Below are positions 8,181 through 15,681 of a stretch of DNA of 26,010 nt, one piece after another. The DNA lies in the IMG/VR virus record IMGVR_UViG_3300036985_002275, positions 1 to 26,010 of that record. One strand, given 5' to 3'. The translations under genes were made by a program, and so were the position numbers. Source of the DNA: a virus. Within the stretch, counting starts at the first letter, position 1. Every line of letters begins with the position of its first letter. The notes beneath the pieces were generated by a model. The model made no database searches and was not told the origin of the DNA. It saw only the letters and a list, made by a program, of their open reading frames with translations.

Positions 8181-9830
8181 TTGAAACATCCTATCTCTGT
8201 TTATCTTATCGCTGGCAATGAAGAAGAATATATCGCCAGATGCCTTCAGTCTTTTAAGCCCATTTCAGAGGAGCTTGTTGTTTGCATCGCTAGGGGGAAC
8301 GCTGTTCCAGATAAAACAGAGGAGATTGCAAGGGGGTTGGGTGCGAAGATTGTTCACTATACCAACAAGAACGACTGGCCTCACATTGACGATTTCGCCA
8401 CGGCAAGGAACACGGCACTAGAGGCTTGTTCGAGTGAGTGGTGTTTATGGGTCGATGCTGACGATGTAATGGCCGAGGATGGGGGTAAGATAGTCGAAGA
8501 GGCTATTGACCTTGCTATCCAAAAAGACGCTCACCTTGTGGCGTTAAAATACAATGTGGACAACGCCGGCCTCATCCCGCTCCGAGAAGAAATTTCCAAG
8601 AGGGGGACTTGTAGCTGGAAAAACCGAGTCCACGAAATGCTTGTTACTAAAGAGCCAAACAAGACGATTGGGGTGGACAAGATTTTCCGCATCCACAAGC
8701 CCGCTGGATATAAGCCCAAAAGTGCTGAAAGGAACTTTAGAATCCTAGAGGATACGCTTTCAACTGCCCCCAACGCTCTTTATTACCAAGCCCAAGAATA
8801 CTTTTTGTCTGGTCAATACGACAAGTGCATTGATTCCAGTATGCGAGCCTTGGGCTTCTCGGAGCTAGAGGACACGCTTCGCTACGATGTTCTATGCAAC
8901 CTTGGTCGATGCGTTCCAGAAAATGAGAGGCTTTCTTACCTTGGGCAAGCCATATCACTTCAGCCCGATAGGCGAGAGGCTTATTTCTATATAGCAAACC
9001 ATTGGGCAGGGAAAGGGAACTGGGTAAAGGCTTATGGTGCGGGCAGGGCTTGTATGGCGTTGCATCGTCCCAAAGCACACTACTGGAACTTGGTAGAGGC
9101 GATTTACAACTGGCAGGCGATGGACTTATATGAGACGGCCTCGGTGTGTGTAGGGGAGCTGGGAGAGGCAGAGAAGATTCGCAAGTTCAGACCCGCCCCA
9201 AAAATCTCAATCGTTCACGCCACGAGGGGGAGGCCGCAAGTCGCTTGGCAGAGACGCTGGCAATGGCTTTCCCTAGCTCAAAACCCGCTAGAAATTGAGT
9301 GGTTGTTTATGGTCGATCACGATGAGGCGATTGATTACACCCCCCACCAAGCTATCCGAGTGAACCCCGGAGGCATCGTCAACGCTTGGAACGCAGGGGC
9401 TAAAATAGCTAAAGGGGACATTATCGTTCAAATGAGCGATGATTGGACACCACCCCGCCATTGGGATGCCCTAATTTCGAACGCTATTGGGGATACAAAG
9501 GCAGAGAAAGTGCTGGCAGTATCAGATGGCCTACGCACAGATAAACTCCTCTGTATGGCGATTCTGACGCAAGCTAGGCTCAAGAAGCAAGGGCATCTAT
9601 TCCATCCAGACTACCAAGACTCGGACGGCATCTATTCGGACAACGAGTTCACGGAAAGAGCCTATGCAGAACAAGCAGTAATCGAGGCTAGACAAATACA
9701 ATTCAAACACGAGAATCCTATGTTCGCTGGGGGCAACCCAGACGAGCAACTAAAAAACCACAACAAGCCGGAGTTCTACCAAAAAGGAAAAGCAATTTAT
9801 GAAAAACGCAAAGCAAATAATTGGATGTAG
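8181..9830 (+). CDS. Two-domain glycosyltransferase (GT2 + TPR-like linker + second GT-A domain)
   Basis: A 549-residue protein. Residues 1-150 form a family-2 glycosyltransferase: ISVYLIAGNEEEYIARCL at the start, FATARNTALEACSSEWCLWV and the metal/nucleotide-sugar motif DAD at 92-94. Residues about 190-330 are helical with paired-helix pattern (NALYYQAQEYFLSGQYDKCI, ISLQPDRREAYFYIANHW), like TPR repeats. From about 340 a second GT-A-like domain starts (ISIVHATRGRP), with AWNAGAKIAKGDIIVQMSDDW, acidic pair at 420-421. This architecture suits stepwise transfer of sugars to a protein or a glycan. Translation seems to start at TTG, as no ATG or GTG fits, and no Shine-Dalgarno is visible; GAAATCC lies just upstream. 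It is the first gene after the capsid terminator. Confidence 0.85.
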   Translation: MKHPISVYLIAGNEEEYIARCLQSFKPISEELVVCIARGNAVPDKTEEIARGLGAKIVHYTNKNDWPHIDDFATARNTALEACSSEWCLWVDADDVMAEDGGKIVEEAIDLAIQKDAHLVALKYNVDNAGLIPLREEISKRGTCSWKNRVHEMLVTKEPNKTIGVDKIFRIHKPAGYKPKSAERNFRILEDTLSTAPNALYYQAQEYFLSGQYDKCIDSSMRALGFSELEDTLRYDVLCNLGRCVPENERLSYLGQAISLQPDRREAYFYIANHWAGKGNWVKAYGAGRACMALHRPKAHYWNLVEAIYNWQAMDLYETASVCVGELGEAEKIRKFRPAPKISIVHATRGRPQVAWQRRWQWLSLAQNPLEIEWLFMVDHDEAIDYTPHQAIRVNPGGIVNAWNAGAKIAKGDIIVQMSDDWTPPRHWDALISNAIGDTKAEKVLAVSDGLRTDKLLCMAILTQARLKKQGHLFHPDYQDSDGIYSDNEFTERAYAEQAVIEARQIQFKHENPMFAGGNPDEQLKNHNKPEFYQKGKAIYEKRKANNWM

Positions 9831-9867
9831 GCAATCAAAAAAGGGAGAGAATATTAAGGGGCTTGGT

Positions 9868-10053
9868 ATGATTAGATTCGGCAAGTCTCGCCCCGACCCC
9901 ACCAAGTATGTGAAGGTTGATATTACCTATGACGAAAAAGCAGAGAAAGATTTGTATGAGTGCGGGATGCTTGCATTAAAGCACGACAAGGAAGCGGTGA
10001 TTCAATATGTGATCGTGAAGGCTCTTACTGGATACGCAAAGTGCAAGAAGTAA
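9868..10053 (+). CDS. Small conserved-type unknown protein
   Basis: A 61-residue protein (from ATG 9868, MIRFGKSRPDPTKYVKVDIT) with a strand-helix-helix pattern and several Lys/Glu residues. I do not recognise a family. An in-frame ATG at 9799 with AAGGA upstream would add 23 residues and overlap the glycosyltransferase end by 32 bases; both starts are possible. I prefer 9868 because it avoids this overlap, but the ribosome site of 9799 is at least as good. It is embedded in the glycan cassette and overlaps the next gene by 13 bases, so it is likely co-translated with it. Confidence 0.55.
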   Translation: MIRFGKSRPDPTKYVKVDITYDEKAEKDLYECGMLALKHDKEAVIQYVIVKALTGYAKCKK

Positions 10054-10649
10054 GCATTAACGATTCATTCGGCAAAGCCCTTGCAAAGTACAGCGAGGGA
10101 CTAGAAGTAGGGCTAGAGATCGGGGGAGGAACTGGGGACGGCTCGACTCAATGTATTAAGACAAAAAGGCTATTCAGCATTGAGAACCACCCAGACCGCA
10201 TCGGCAGACACTCGATGAATCTATCTGCAAGGGGAGGCGTTGCCATTAATGGAACGGCAACCTTGTCGAAATTCTGGATGAACAAGAACGACATCGAGGA
10301 GTTTTACCGAACTACCAAAACAAACCTCAATCAATACCCCATCGAAACAATCCTAGGCTGGCACAATGTCTGCCTAGAAACCGCCTTTCCATATTCAACC
10401 AACGCCATCGAGGACATCCATTTCGAGCATAATGTGGATTTTAACTTTGTGCTGATCGATGGCTCGCCTTTTTCTGGGGAATCAGAACTGCGTTGCGTTC
10501 GCCCATTCCTAGCAGAGAAGGCAATCATCGCCTTGGACGATGTGAACGATATTAAGAACTGGGCGAACTACCACAAGCTCAAGGGATTTGCCGAACTGCT
10601 CTGGGAAGATTTGTCGGTGCGTAATGGTGCGGCCATATTCCAGCTATGA
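10041..10649 (+). CDS. SAM-dependent methyltransferase-like protein
   Basis: A protein of about 202 residues with a Rossmann-type SAM-binding start: LEIGGGTGDGST as motif I, followed by LFSIENHPDRI, where the acidic residue at the end of strand 2 would hold the ribose. Later comes FVLIDGSPFSGESELRCV and AIIALDDVND, the acidic strand-4/5 pattern of class I methyltransferases of the small-molecule or sugar type. The start is uncertain: the frame is open to 9960, but the first codons there overlap the previous gene; GTG at 10041 is the latest good start before the conserved part. The next gene begins in its stop codon (ATGA). The substrate cannot be told; sugar O-methylation is inferred from the glycosyltransferases around it. 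Confidence 0.65.
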   Translation: MQEVSINDSFGKALAKYSEGLEVGLEIGGGTGDGSTQCIKTKRLFSIENHPDRIGRHSMNLSARGGVAINGTATLSKFWMNKNDIEEFYRTTKTNLNQYPIETILGWHNVCLETAFPYSTNAIEDIHFEHNVDFNFVLIDGSPFSGESELRCVRPFLAEKAIIALDDVNDIKNWANYHKLKGFAELLWEDLSVRNGAAIFQL

Positions 10650-11215
10650 CCATTGTTCAAATTGGATGTAACGACGGTAAAGATCATATCCTAGACTTTT
10701 GCCAAAAGAACAGGGAGAGCATCGAGGCAATACATCTCATAGAGCCAAACCCAGAAGTACTCGAGGATTGCAAGCAGACATATTCAGATTTTAAGCAAGC
10801 CAGATTCTACAACCTTGCGATTGTCCCGAACGATGCCGACTCTGTTGACTTGCACATCCCACGCTCAAAGGCACTCAACGCCCACTCCTCGACATTAAAA
10901 AATCACCTAATAGACCACGGCCATACAAGTTTTGATACAATCAATGTACCAGCTACAAGCCTTACCAGCTTCCTCCATTCAAATAAAATCGAGAAGTGCG
11001 ATAGACTTTATATCGATGCGGAGGGCTTGGATTGTGAGATCATACTTAATTTTGATATTGAAAAACACAATATCAGAAGAATCGAATTTGAGACTCTTCA
11101 TTCCGATGGATTTCTAGCAAAGGGTAAAAACTACAACTCTTGCATTGATAAACTAAAAGCCCTCGGCTACAAGGCAACAGAAGCAGGCGAATACAACGAA
11201 GCTTACGAACTATGA
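10646..11215 (+). CDS. FkbM-family methyltransferase
   Basis: A 189-residue class I methyltransferase of the FkbM type. Motif I is VQIGCNDGKD near the N-terminus, followed by IHLIEPNPEVLEDC, in which the Glu after the second strand is typical. A C-terminal LYIDAEGLDCEIIL (the D-x-EG-x-D signature of the family) and RRIEFETLHSDG close the fold. FkbM enzymes methylate hydroxyl groups of sugars and polyketides and are common in O-antigen and capsule clusters. The gene overlaps its neighbours on both sides by four bases (ATGA), so the three methyltransferase genes form a tight translational unit. Confidence 0.85.
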   Translation: MTIVQIGCNDGKDHILDFCQKNRESIEAIHLIEPNPEVLEDCKQTYSDFKQARFYNLAIVPNDADSVDLHIPRSKALNAHSSTLKNHLIDHGHTSFDTINVPATSLTSFLHSNKIEKCDRLYIDAEGLDCEIILNFDIEKHNIRRIEFETLHSDGFLAKGKNYNSCIDKLKALGYKATEAGEYNEAYEL

Positions 11216-11751
11216 ACCATATTATTGCAGATTTTGGAGAGGCTTGGTTCGACTCGCCCAATGTCTATAAAATGCTTGTGGAGAATTGCAGAGACGATGG
11301 TAAGATTGTCGAGCTTGGTGCGTGGAAGGGAAGAAGCTCGGCATTCCTTGTGGTTGAGGCATACAACAAAAGCCCAAAGATCGAGGTTCATATTGTCGAT
11401 ACTTGGGGAGGAAACCCCTTTAATGGCTCGGAAGATCAATCTAATGACCTATATGATAAATTTATTTCTAATATGTCTCTACTTGCCAGACCCTACCAAG
11501 CCCACAGAATGACAACAAACGAGGCGGCGGGGCTTTTCAAAGACGAGTCTCTAGACGCAGTTTTTATAGACGCAGATCATTCCTATGAGGCCGTGAAGAT
11601 GGACATTGAAAACTGGATGCCCAAAGTTCGCAAGGGTGGGATACTGGCTGGACACGATTATAATTCCGCTTGGCCGGGAGTCATAAGGGCAGTTAATGAG
11701 ATATTCCCAGAGGCTCAAAAAATAGACTATTGCTGGGTAAAACAATGCTAA
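11212..11751 (+). CDS. Class I SAM-dependent methyltransferase (Methyltransf_24-like)
   Basis: A 179-residue protein with motif I IVELGAWKGRSSAFL, the strand-2 region VHIVDTWGG, then LDAVFIDADHSYEAVKMDIE and VRKGGILAGHDY. The IDADHSYE...GHDY pattern is typical of the Methyltransf_24 / TylF-like group, in which the Asp residues bind a metal near the substrate hydroxyls. It is the third methyltransferase-like gene in a row and overlaps the FkbM gene by ATGA and the next glycosyltransferase by seven bases. Its likely job is modification of a sugar made or attached by the flanking glycosyltransferases; this is inference from context. Confidence 0.85.
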   Translation: MNHIIADFGEAWFDSPNVYKMLVENCRDDGKIVELGAWKGRSSAFLVVEAYNKSPKIEVHIVDTWGGNPFNGSEDQSNDLYDKFISNMSLLARPYQAHRMTTNEAAGLFKDESLDAVFIDADHSYEAVKMDIENWMPKVRKGGILAGHDYNSAWPGVIRAVNEIFPEAQKIDYCWVKQC

Positions 11752-12512
11752 CCATCTTTACCATCGTTCTTAATGGGATGCCGTACATTGAGAGGCATCT
11801 TGCCGAGTTTCAAAAGCTAAAGATTCCTTGGCAATGGAGGATAGTTGAGGGGGTGAGCGAGCCTCTAGGATGCACCCGCTGGTGCAAGCAAGTTCCCGAC
11901 AAATGGCACAAGGATTTCAAGAGCATAGATGGAACGCACGAATATTTGGAAAGTATAAGGAGCGAGAATGTTTCAGTCTATTGGAGGTCAAACCCCTTCC
12001 CCGGCAAGCTGGCGATGATTAACGAATCGTTGCAGGGGGTGGAGAATGGCGTGGTGATGCAAATTGATTCAGACGAGATGTGGAGAGCCGACCAAATAGA
12101 GGCAATCTTTGGGCATCTCAAGGGGTGCGAGGATGGGCGAGCGATGCAGTTCCATTGTAATTACTATGTTGGGCAGAATAAAAAAGTAGTGACTAGGGAG
12201 GGCTTGGGTTCAAATTGGTACGAGTGGTTTAGGGCTTGGAAGTGGGGGAAGGATGTTCACTTCACCAGCCATGAACCCCCCAAGCTGAATGTCCAATCGA
12301 TGATGATTCCAAGGGGGGTGACAGAAACTTGGGGGCTAACCTTCGACCACTTCGCCTACGCAACCAAGGAGCAGGCACAATTCAAAGAAGATTTCTATGG
12401 GTATAAGGGGCTAGTCGAGGGATGGGAAAGACTGCAACAAACCACAAGCCCAGTTCGATTAAGGGATTATTTTCCATTCATAACAGACAAAAGCGTAGTT
12501 GATGAGTGTTAA
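11745..12512 (+). CDS. GT-A fold glycosyltransferase
   Basis: A 255-residue protein starting MLTIFTIVLNGMPYIERHL, the usual beginning of a family-2-like glycosyltransferase, with a DSD metal-binding motif (QIDSDEMW, 108-110). The middle contains many Trp residues (NWYEWFRAWKWG) and the end has LTFDHFAYATKEQ. The ATG at 11745 is chosen over an upstream TTG at 11730; it lies just before the stop of the methyltransferase gene. It should transfer one sugar from a nucleotide-sugar donor in the cytoplasm. The acceptor is unknown. Confidence 0.8.
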   Translation: MLTIFTIVLNGMPYIERHLAEFQKLKIPWQWRIVEGVSEPLGCTRWCKQVPDKWHKDFKSIDGTHEYLESIRSENVSVYWRSNPFPGKLAMINESLQGVENGVVMQIDSDEMWRADQIEAIFGHLKGCEDGRAMQFHCNYYVGQNKKVVTREGLGSNWYEWFRAWKWGKDVHFTSHEPPKLNVQSMMIPRGVTETWGLTFDHFAYATKEQAQFKEDFYGYKGLVEGWERLQQTTSPVRLRDYFPFITDKSVVDEC

Positions 12513-13173
12513 AACTATTAAGTATTCGCAGAGGCTTGGGGATGTGCTTCGTTGCCTTCCGGCTTGCAAATACCTAGCCGACCAAGGCCACGAAGTTTTC
12601 TTTGATTGCTTCGATCAATATCACGGAGTCTTTGATTTGGTTAGCTATGTGAAGGCTGGGAGCAAGGGAGATGTTTTAGATTTGGAGATATGGCCGAACA
12701 AATACAACGACTTCATAAAAAGTAAAAAGACTTGGCACGACTTTGTTTATAGCCATCCAGAGATTAAGGAAGCAGACAAGACCAACATTATCCTAGATAA
12801 GCTAGACGATAAACCAGCCGAGGGACTCCCAGAGACTTACAACCTAGTTGCCCCTTTTGGCATATCCCAAACATTCTACCGCAACCCGCTAACCCTAATC
12901 CAAGATGCAGTTAAAGAGCTTGGCAAAGAGAGCGTGTTTGTTTTGTGTCCCCCAGACATAAAGATTCAAGGGTTGAACACCTACACAGCACAATCGATTG
13001 AGCAAATGGCGAAGGCCATTAGGGGGGCAGATCAGTTCTGGGCGGTCAATTCTAGCCCTATCATCATAGCCTCTGCGGTTAGGAGGGAGAAGGAAAGCAA
13101 GTTTTGGGGTGAGAAAAATGAGTCAGAAGTGCAGAATGTTTTTCACTTTCAAGGGCTAGTAAGGATGGATTGA
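12502..13173 (+). CDS. GT-B glycosyltransferase, heptosyltransferase (GT9)-like
   Basis: A 223-residue protein beginning VKTIKYSQRLGDVLRCLPACKYLADQGHEV, which matches the N-terminal pattern of ADP-heptose:LPS heptosyltransferases (rGDvl...P....l). The second half has a short Rossmann part (YNLVAPFGIS, ESVFVLCPPD) and the donor-site-like IEQMAKAIRGADQFWAVNSSPIIIASAV, close to the usual (GxDSG.mHlA) region but without its standard residues. It is shorter than typical GT9 enzymes (about 320-350 residues), so it may be reduced or divergent. It is the last gene of the glycan cassette, and its TGA is part of a TTGACA at 13170-13175. Confidence 0.65.
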   Translation: MSVKTIKYSQRLGDVLRCLPACKYLADQGHEVFFDCFDQYHGVFDLVSYVKAGSKGDVLDLEIWPNKYNDFIKSKKTWHDFVYSHPEIKEADKTNIILDKLDDKPAEGLPETYNLVAPFGISQTFYRNPLTLIQDAVKELGKESVFVLCPPDIKIQGLNTYTAQSIEQMAKAIRGADQFWAVNSSPIIIASAVRREKESKFWGEKNESEVQNVFHFQGLVRMD

Positions 13174-13189
13174 CATAAGAGGTGGTTTT

Positions 13190-13507
13190 ATGGCTGGCAG
13201 TATCCCCACCTCCTACTTCGCAACTGATCTGCAATTTATGATTGCGGATATGTTTCAAACAGTCACAGGGCTTGGCTCAAGTTCCGTCTCTGCCTCTGTC
13301 ACAGACCTAACCACGGCAAGCGAGTTGGAGATAGGCGGTGAAGTGTTTAGGGTGACTCAGAGCCTTGTAGTTGTAGCTTCTGGAATCTCTGCCCCAGTCA
13401 TCGGCTCTCTTTGCACAGTTAGCGGGGTGGAGCGTATGATCGGAGGATTTTCGCAAAGCACAGATGGCCTTTCCTTTACCATCGAACTTGCGGAGATTAC
13501 AACCTAA
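13190..13507 (+). CDS. Head-tail connector protein (gpFII-like stopper, tentative)
   Basis: A 105-residue protein with a short N-terminal helix (ATDLQFMIADMFQTV) followed by a beta-rich domain (ELEIGGEVFRVTQSLVVVASG, ERMIGGFSQSTDGLSFTIELAEI). Size and fold pattern suit the small head-tail attachment proteins of siphoviruses (lambda gpFII is 117 residues), and it stands first in the connector genes after the inserted glycan cassette. GAGGTGG precedes the ATG. I see no motif that proves the role; position is the main argument. Confidence 0.55.
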   Translation: MAGSIPTSYFATDLQFMIADMFQTVTGLGSSSVSASVTDLTTASELEIGGEVFRVTQSLVVVASGISAPVIGSLCTVSGVERMIGGFSQSTDGLSFTIELAEITT

Positions 13508-13923
13508 TGGCCTCGATAGAGAGGGAGGTGGAGAACGCCCTCCTAAATGTAGTTTCGGGGATAGGCGGGGTGAACTTCTTTACGAGCGAGAGAGGCACGG
13601 CTAGGACGATGCCGAGCGTTACGGTTCAAGCCCAGATTGGGTCAGAGGAGCTTGTGCCTTTCTCTGGTGTGTTCAAAACTCCCGCCACAATTACCTATGT
13701 CGCTAGGGCAGACACAACCGCAAGAGCCGACTTTGATGCCAAGTTTTATGATATCCTAGAACAACTCTATCGTGACCCAGACTTGGCGAGCTACCTTACA
13801 ACCAATTCAAACATAACCTTCTATGTGGCGAAGGTGACCGGGGATACCCCCGCCGTGATAAGTCAGAATAGAACTTGGTCAAGGGCTATGACGCTAGACA
13901 TCACGGCCACGGCAAAGAAATGA
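13507..13923 (+). CDS. Tail completion/terminator-type protein, paralogue A
   Basis: A 138-residue protein starting in the stop of the previous gene (TAATG). N-terminal helix (EREVENALLNVVSG), then a beta segment (TMPSVTVQAQIG), VFKTPATITYVARAD, a helix DFDAKFYDILEQLY, and a C-terminal SRAMTLDITATA strand. This helix/strand layout is that of small tail terminator or neck proteins (lambda gpZ/gpU zone, HK97 gp10-type). It aligns along its whole length with the next protein, so the two arose by duplication. One of the pair may cap the tail tube and the other may act at the neck; I cannot tell which. Confidence 0.6.
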   Translation: MASIEREVENALLNVVSGIGGVNFFTSERGTARTMPSVTVQAQIGSEELVPFSGVFKTPATITYVARADTTARADFDAKFYDILEQLYRDPDLASYLTTNSNITFYVAKVTGDTPAVISQNRTWSRAMTLDITATAKK

Positions 13924-14411
13924 ACCAGAGCGTCCAAATCAATATCGAGGATGCCATTGAGAATCTCTTGGCTAATGTTCCCAACCTAAACACCTATAAG
14001 ACTAATCGGGTGGGGGCAAAGCCATTCCCCTTCGCAACAATCTCCGCATCGGTAGGGGGTCAGCTCCTCGGCAACTACACCGGAGTTTATGAAGTAGCCG
14101 TAACAATCGACTACTCCGACACGGCGGCCAAGACAAGCCAAGAGGCTTTTGACGCTGAATACTGCTCTATCTTTGAGGCATTCTATTCTGAAACCCCTCC
14201 TCTCTTTACCAAGATACAAAATAACATAGTCGATACAAAGGTTTATACGGCACGGATTACTGGTCAAACCCCAACTATTAGAACAGCCAAAAGGGCTTGG
14301 CAAAGGGGCTTGAAGATGAGCCTAATTTGCACCCCATCAGAGCTAGACGATGGTTTGCGATTCTTAGATTTCAGCGAAGAGCGAAACTCTATGTATGTGG
14401 CCGTGATTTAA
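13920..14411 (+). CDS. Tail completion/terminator-type protein, paralogue B
   Basis: A 163-residue protein starting at the ATGA overlap (13920-13923); an in-frame ATG at 13875 is rejected because it would lie deep in the previous gene. It repeats the layout of its neighbour: IEDAIENLLANVP helix, FPFATISASVG strand, VYEVAVTIDYSD, helix EAFDAEYCSIFEAFY, KVYTARITGQTPTI, and AWQRGLKMSLICT strand, with the shared TGxTP...R.W.R pattern near the end. It has an extra C-terminal tail of about 27 residues. The likely role is in the neck or tail-end ring, between head and tail. Confidence 0.6.
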   Translation: MNQSVQINIEDAIENLLANVPNLNTYKTNRVGAKPFPFATISASVGGQLLGNYTGVYEVAVTIDYSDTAAKTSQEAFDAEYCSIFEAFYSETPPLFTKIQNNIVDTKVYTARITGQTPTIRTAKRAWQRGLKMSLICTPSELDDGLRFLDFSEERNSMYVAVI

Positions 14412-14427
14412 CAAGGAGCTTGAGAAT

Positions 14428-15672
14428 ATGGCACTCCCAATTTTAGACGGCAATCAGTCGGCAACTACGCTCTCAACCATCCTTTCTAGCGGTCAACATA
14501 TCACAGCCCATACGGTTGTTAGCCTTGGCACTCAAGCGATTACAGATATAGTCAATGCGACTTCTGCTGGCCTTACCAACACCCAACTCCGAGCAAGCGC
14601 AGTTACCGTGGGCGGGACAGTTACGGTTGGAAACTCAGTCACCATCAGCTCTCTCCCCGCCATCTCCGGCACGGTATCTGTTAGAACTGACTTAGATGCA
14701 AATTCGGGTCTACCTTGCGTTGCAGTTGCATTTGATTCAATCGGAGGGGTTCAAAGGGTTGGAGCCAATAACGGTTTCCCAATACGACCTATGCAAGATG
14801 GGGCCGGGAATAGCATACCACTAGCAATCTCTGGCACGGTTACCATCGGCTCTGCCCTACCTACTGGCACAAACAGCATCGGAGTAGTGACGATTGGAGC
14901 AGGGACAGTCACCATCGGAGCAGGCACGGCACAAATCGGAAGCGTGACGGCGTCTATCAGCGGGACGGTTCCCATTAGCATCTCCTCCGTCACGATTGGA
15001 AACAGCATCACTATCGGATCGCTTCCCGCCATCTCTGGAACGGTGACTGCGAATGTTTTTGGAACAAACTCAATAAATCAAATTCCATTAAATATGACCG
15101 TTGAGGGTGATGGATTTGCGAATGGCAATAGATTGGCAGTATCAATAATTGATGATCAAGGCGCAGAATATGGTACTAGCTCACCTCTTATTGTTTCTGG
15201 AACAGTCACAGTCGGCAACACGGTTGCAATTGCTGGCACAGTTACCGCTAATCCGACAGGCACACAGACGATTTCGGGTTCTGTAACCCTCGCAGCAGGC
15301 ACAGCCCAGATCGGCTCTGTAACGGCATCTATATCTAACAGCGTAACGATTGCGTCTCTCCCTGCGATTAGTGGGACGGTCACGGCCAACACCTTCGCCT
15401 TGCAAGGCACGGCCGTCACTACCTCTAACTTTACCAGCACAACGGCCTCTACCGTGCTTGCTAATTTCAATGCGAGCAGAGAAGTGCTGACGATTTTTAA
15501 CGAGGGAGCTGGCAACCTTCATATCTGTGCAGGGGCAACTTGCACGACCATCGCATACCAAGTTCGCCTATCGGCGGGGGATTACTACGAAGTGCCAAAT
15601 CATCAAACGACTATCACGCACTCGGCCGTATTCGCCACCGCAGGCACGGCTAGGGTGACGCAAGTTAGTTAG
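14428..15672 (+). CDS. Repetitive virion protein, fibre/adhesin-like
   Basis: A 414-residue protein made almost wholly of Gly, Ser, Thr, Val, Ile and Ala, with short beta-strand repeats such as TIGSLPAISGTV (near 73, 197 and 309) and AGTAQIGSVTASIS (near 165 and 290). Such repeats suggest a beta-helical or triple-beta fibre shaft. The C-terminal 80 residues are different: EVLTIFNEGAGNLHICAGA, YQVRLSAGDYYEVP and TAGTARVTQVS, a small beta domain I have often seen at the end of phage virion proteins. Its place, between neck genes and the tail tube, is unusual for a tail fibre; it may instead decorate neck or head. Its many Ser/Thr residues make it a possible target of the upstream glycosyltransferases (inference). 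AAGGAG precedes the ATG. Confidence 0.65.
   Translation: MALPILDGNQSATTLSTILSSGQHITAHTVVSLGTQAITDIVNATSAGLTNTQLRASAVTVGGTVTVGNSVTISSLPAISGTVSVRTDLDANSGLPCVAVAFDSIGGVQRVGANNGFPIRPMQDGAGNSIPLAISGTVTIGSALPTGTNSIGVVTIGAGTVTIGAGTAQIGSVTASISGTVPISISSVTIGNSITIGSLPAISGTVTANVFGTNSINQIPLNMTVEGDGFANGNRLAVSIIDDQGAEYGTSSPLIVSGTVTVGNTVAIAGTVTANPTGTQTISGSVTLAAGTAQIGSVTASISNSVTIASLPAISGTVTANTFALQGTAVTTSNFTSTTASTVLANFNASREVLTIFNEGAGNLHICAGATCTTIAYQVRLSAGDYYEVPNHQTTITHSAVFATAGTARVTQVS
14602..15395 (+). repeat. Degenerate in-gene repeats coding for strand motifs
   Basis: Within the fibre-like gene, units coding for (N)S(V/I)TI(S/G/A)SLPAISGTV occur three times (around 14634, 15001 and 15338) and AGTAQIGSVTASIS twice (around 14920 and 15295). 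The DNA of the copies differs at many third positions, so the repeats are old and kept at protein level, and are not a recent DNA duplication. Confidence 0.75.
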
Positions 15673-15681
15673 GAGGGGAAG

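Noticed and set aside
14600-15400. Repeats considered as a CRISPR array
   Set aside because: Units are unequal, degenerate and lie in an open reading frame as protein repeats; there is no constant repeat-spacer alternation.
14751-15561. Several - strand frames opposite the repetitive fibre gene
   Set aside because: They are produced by the strong codon bias of the Gly/Thr/Val repeats on the + strand and translate to Val/Ala/Pro or Arg/Cys-rich noise.
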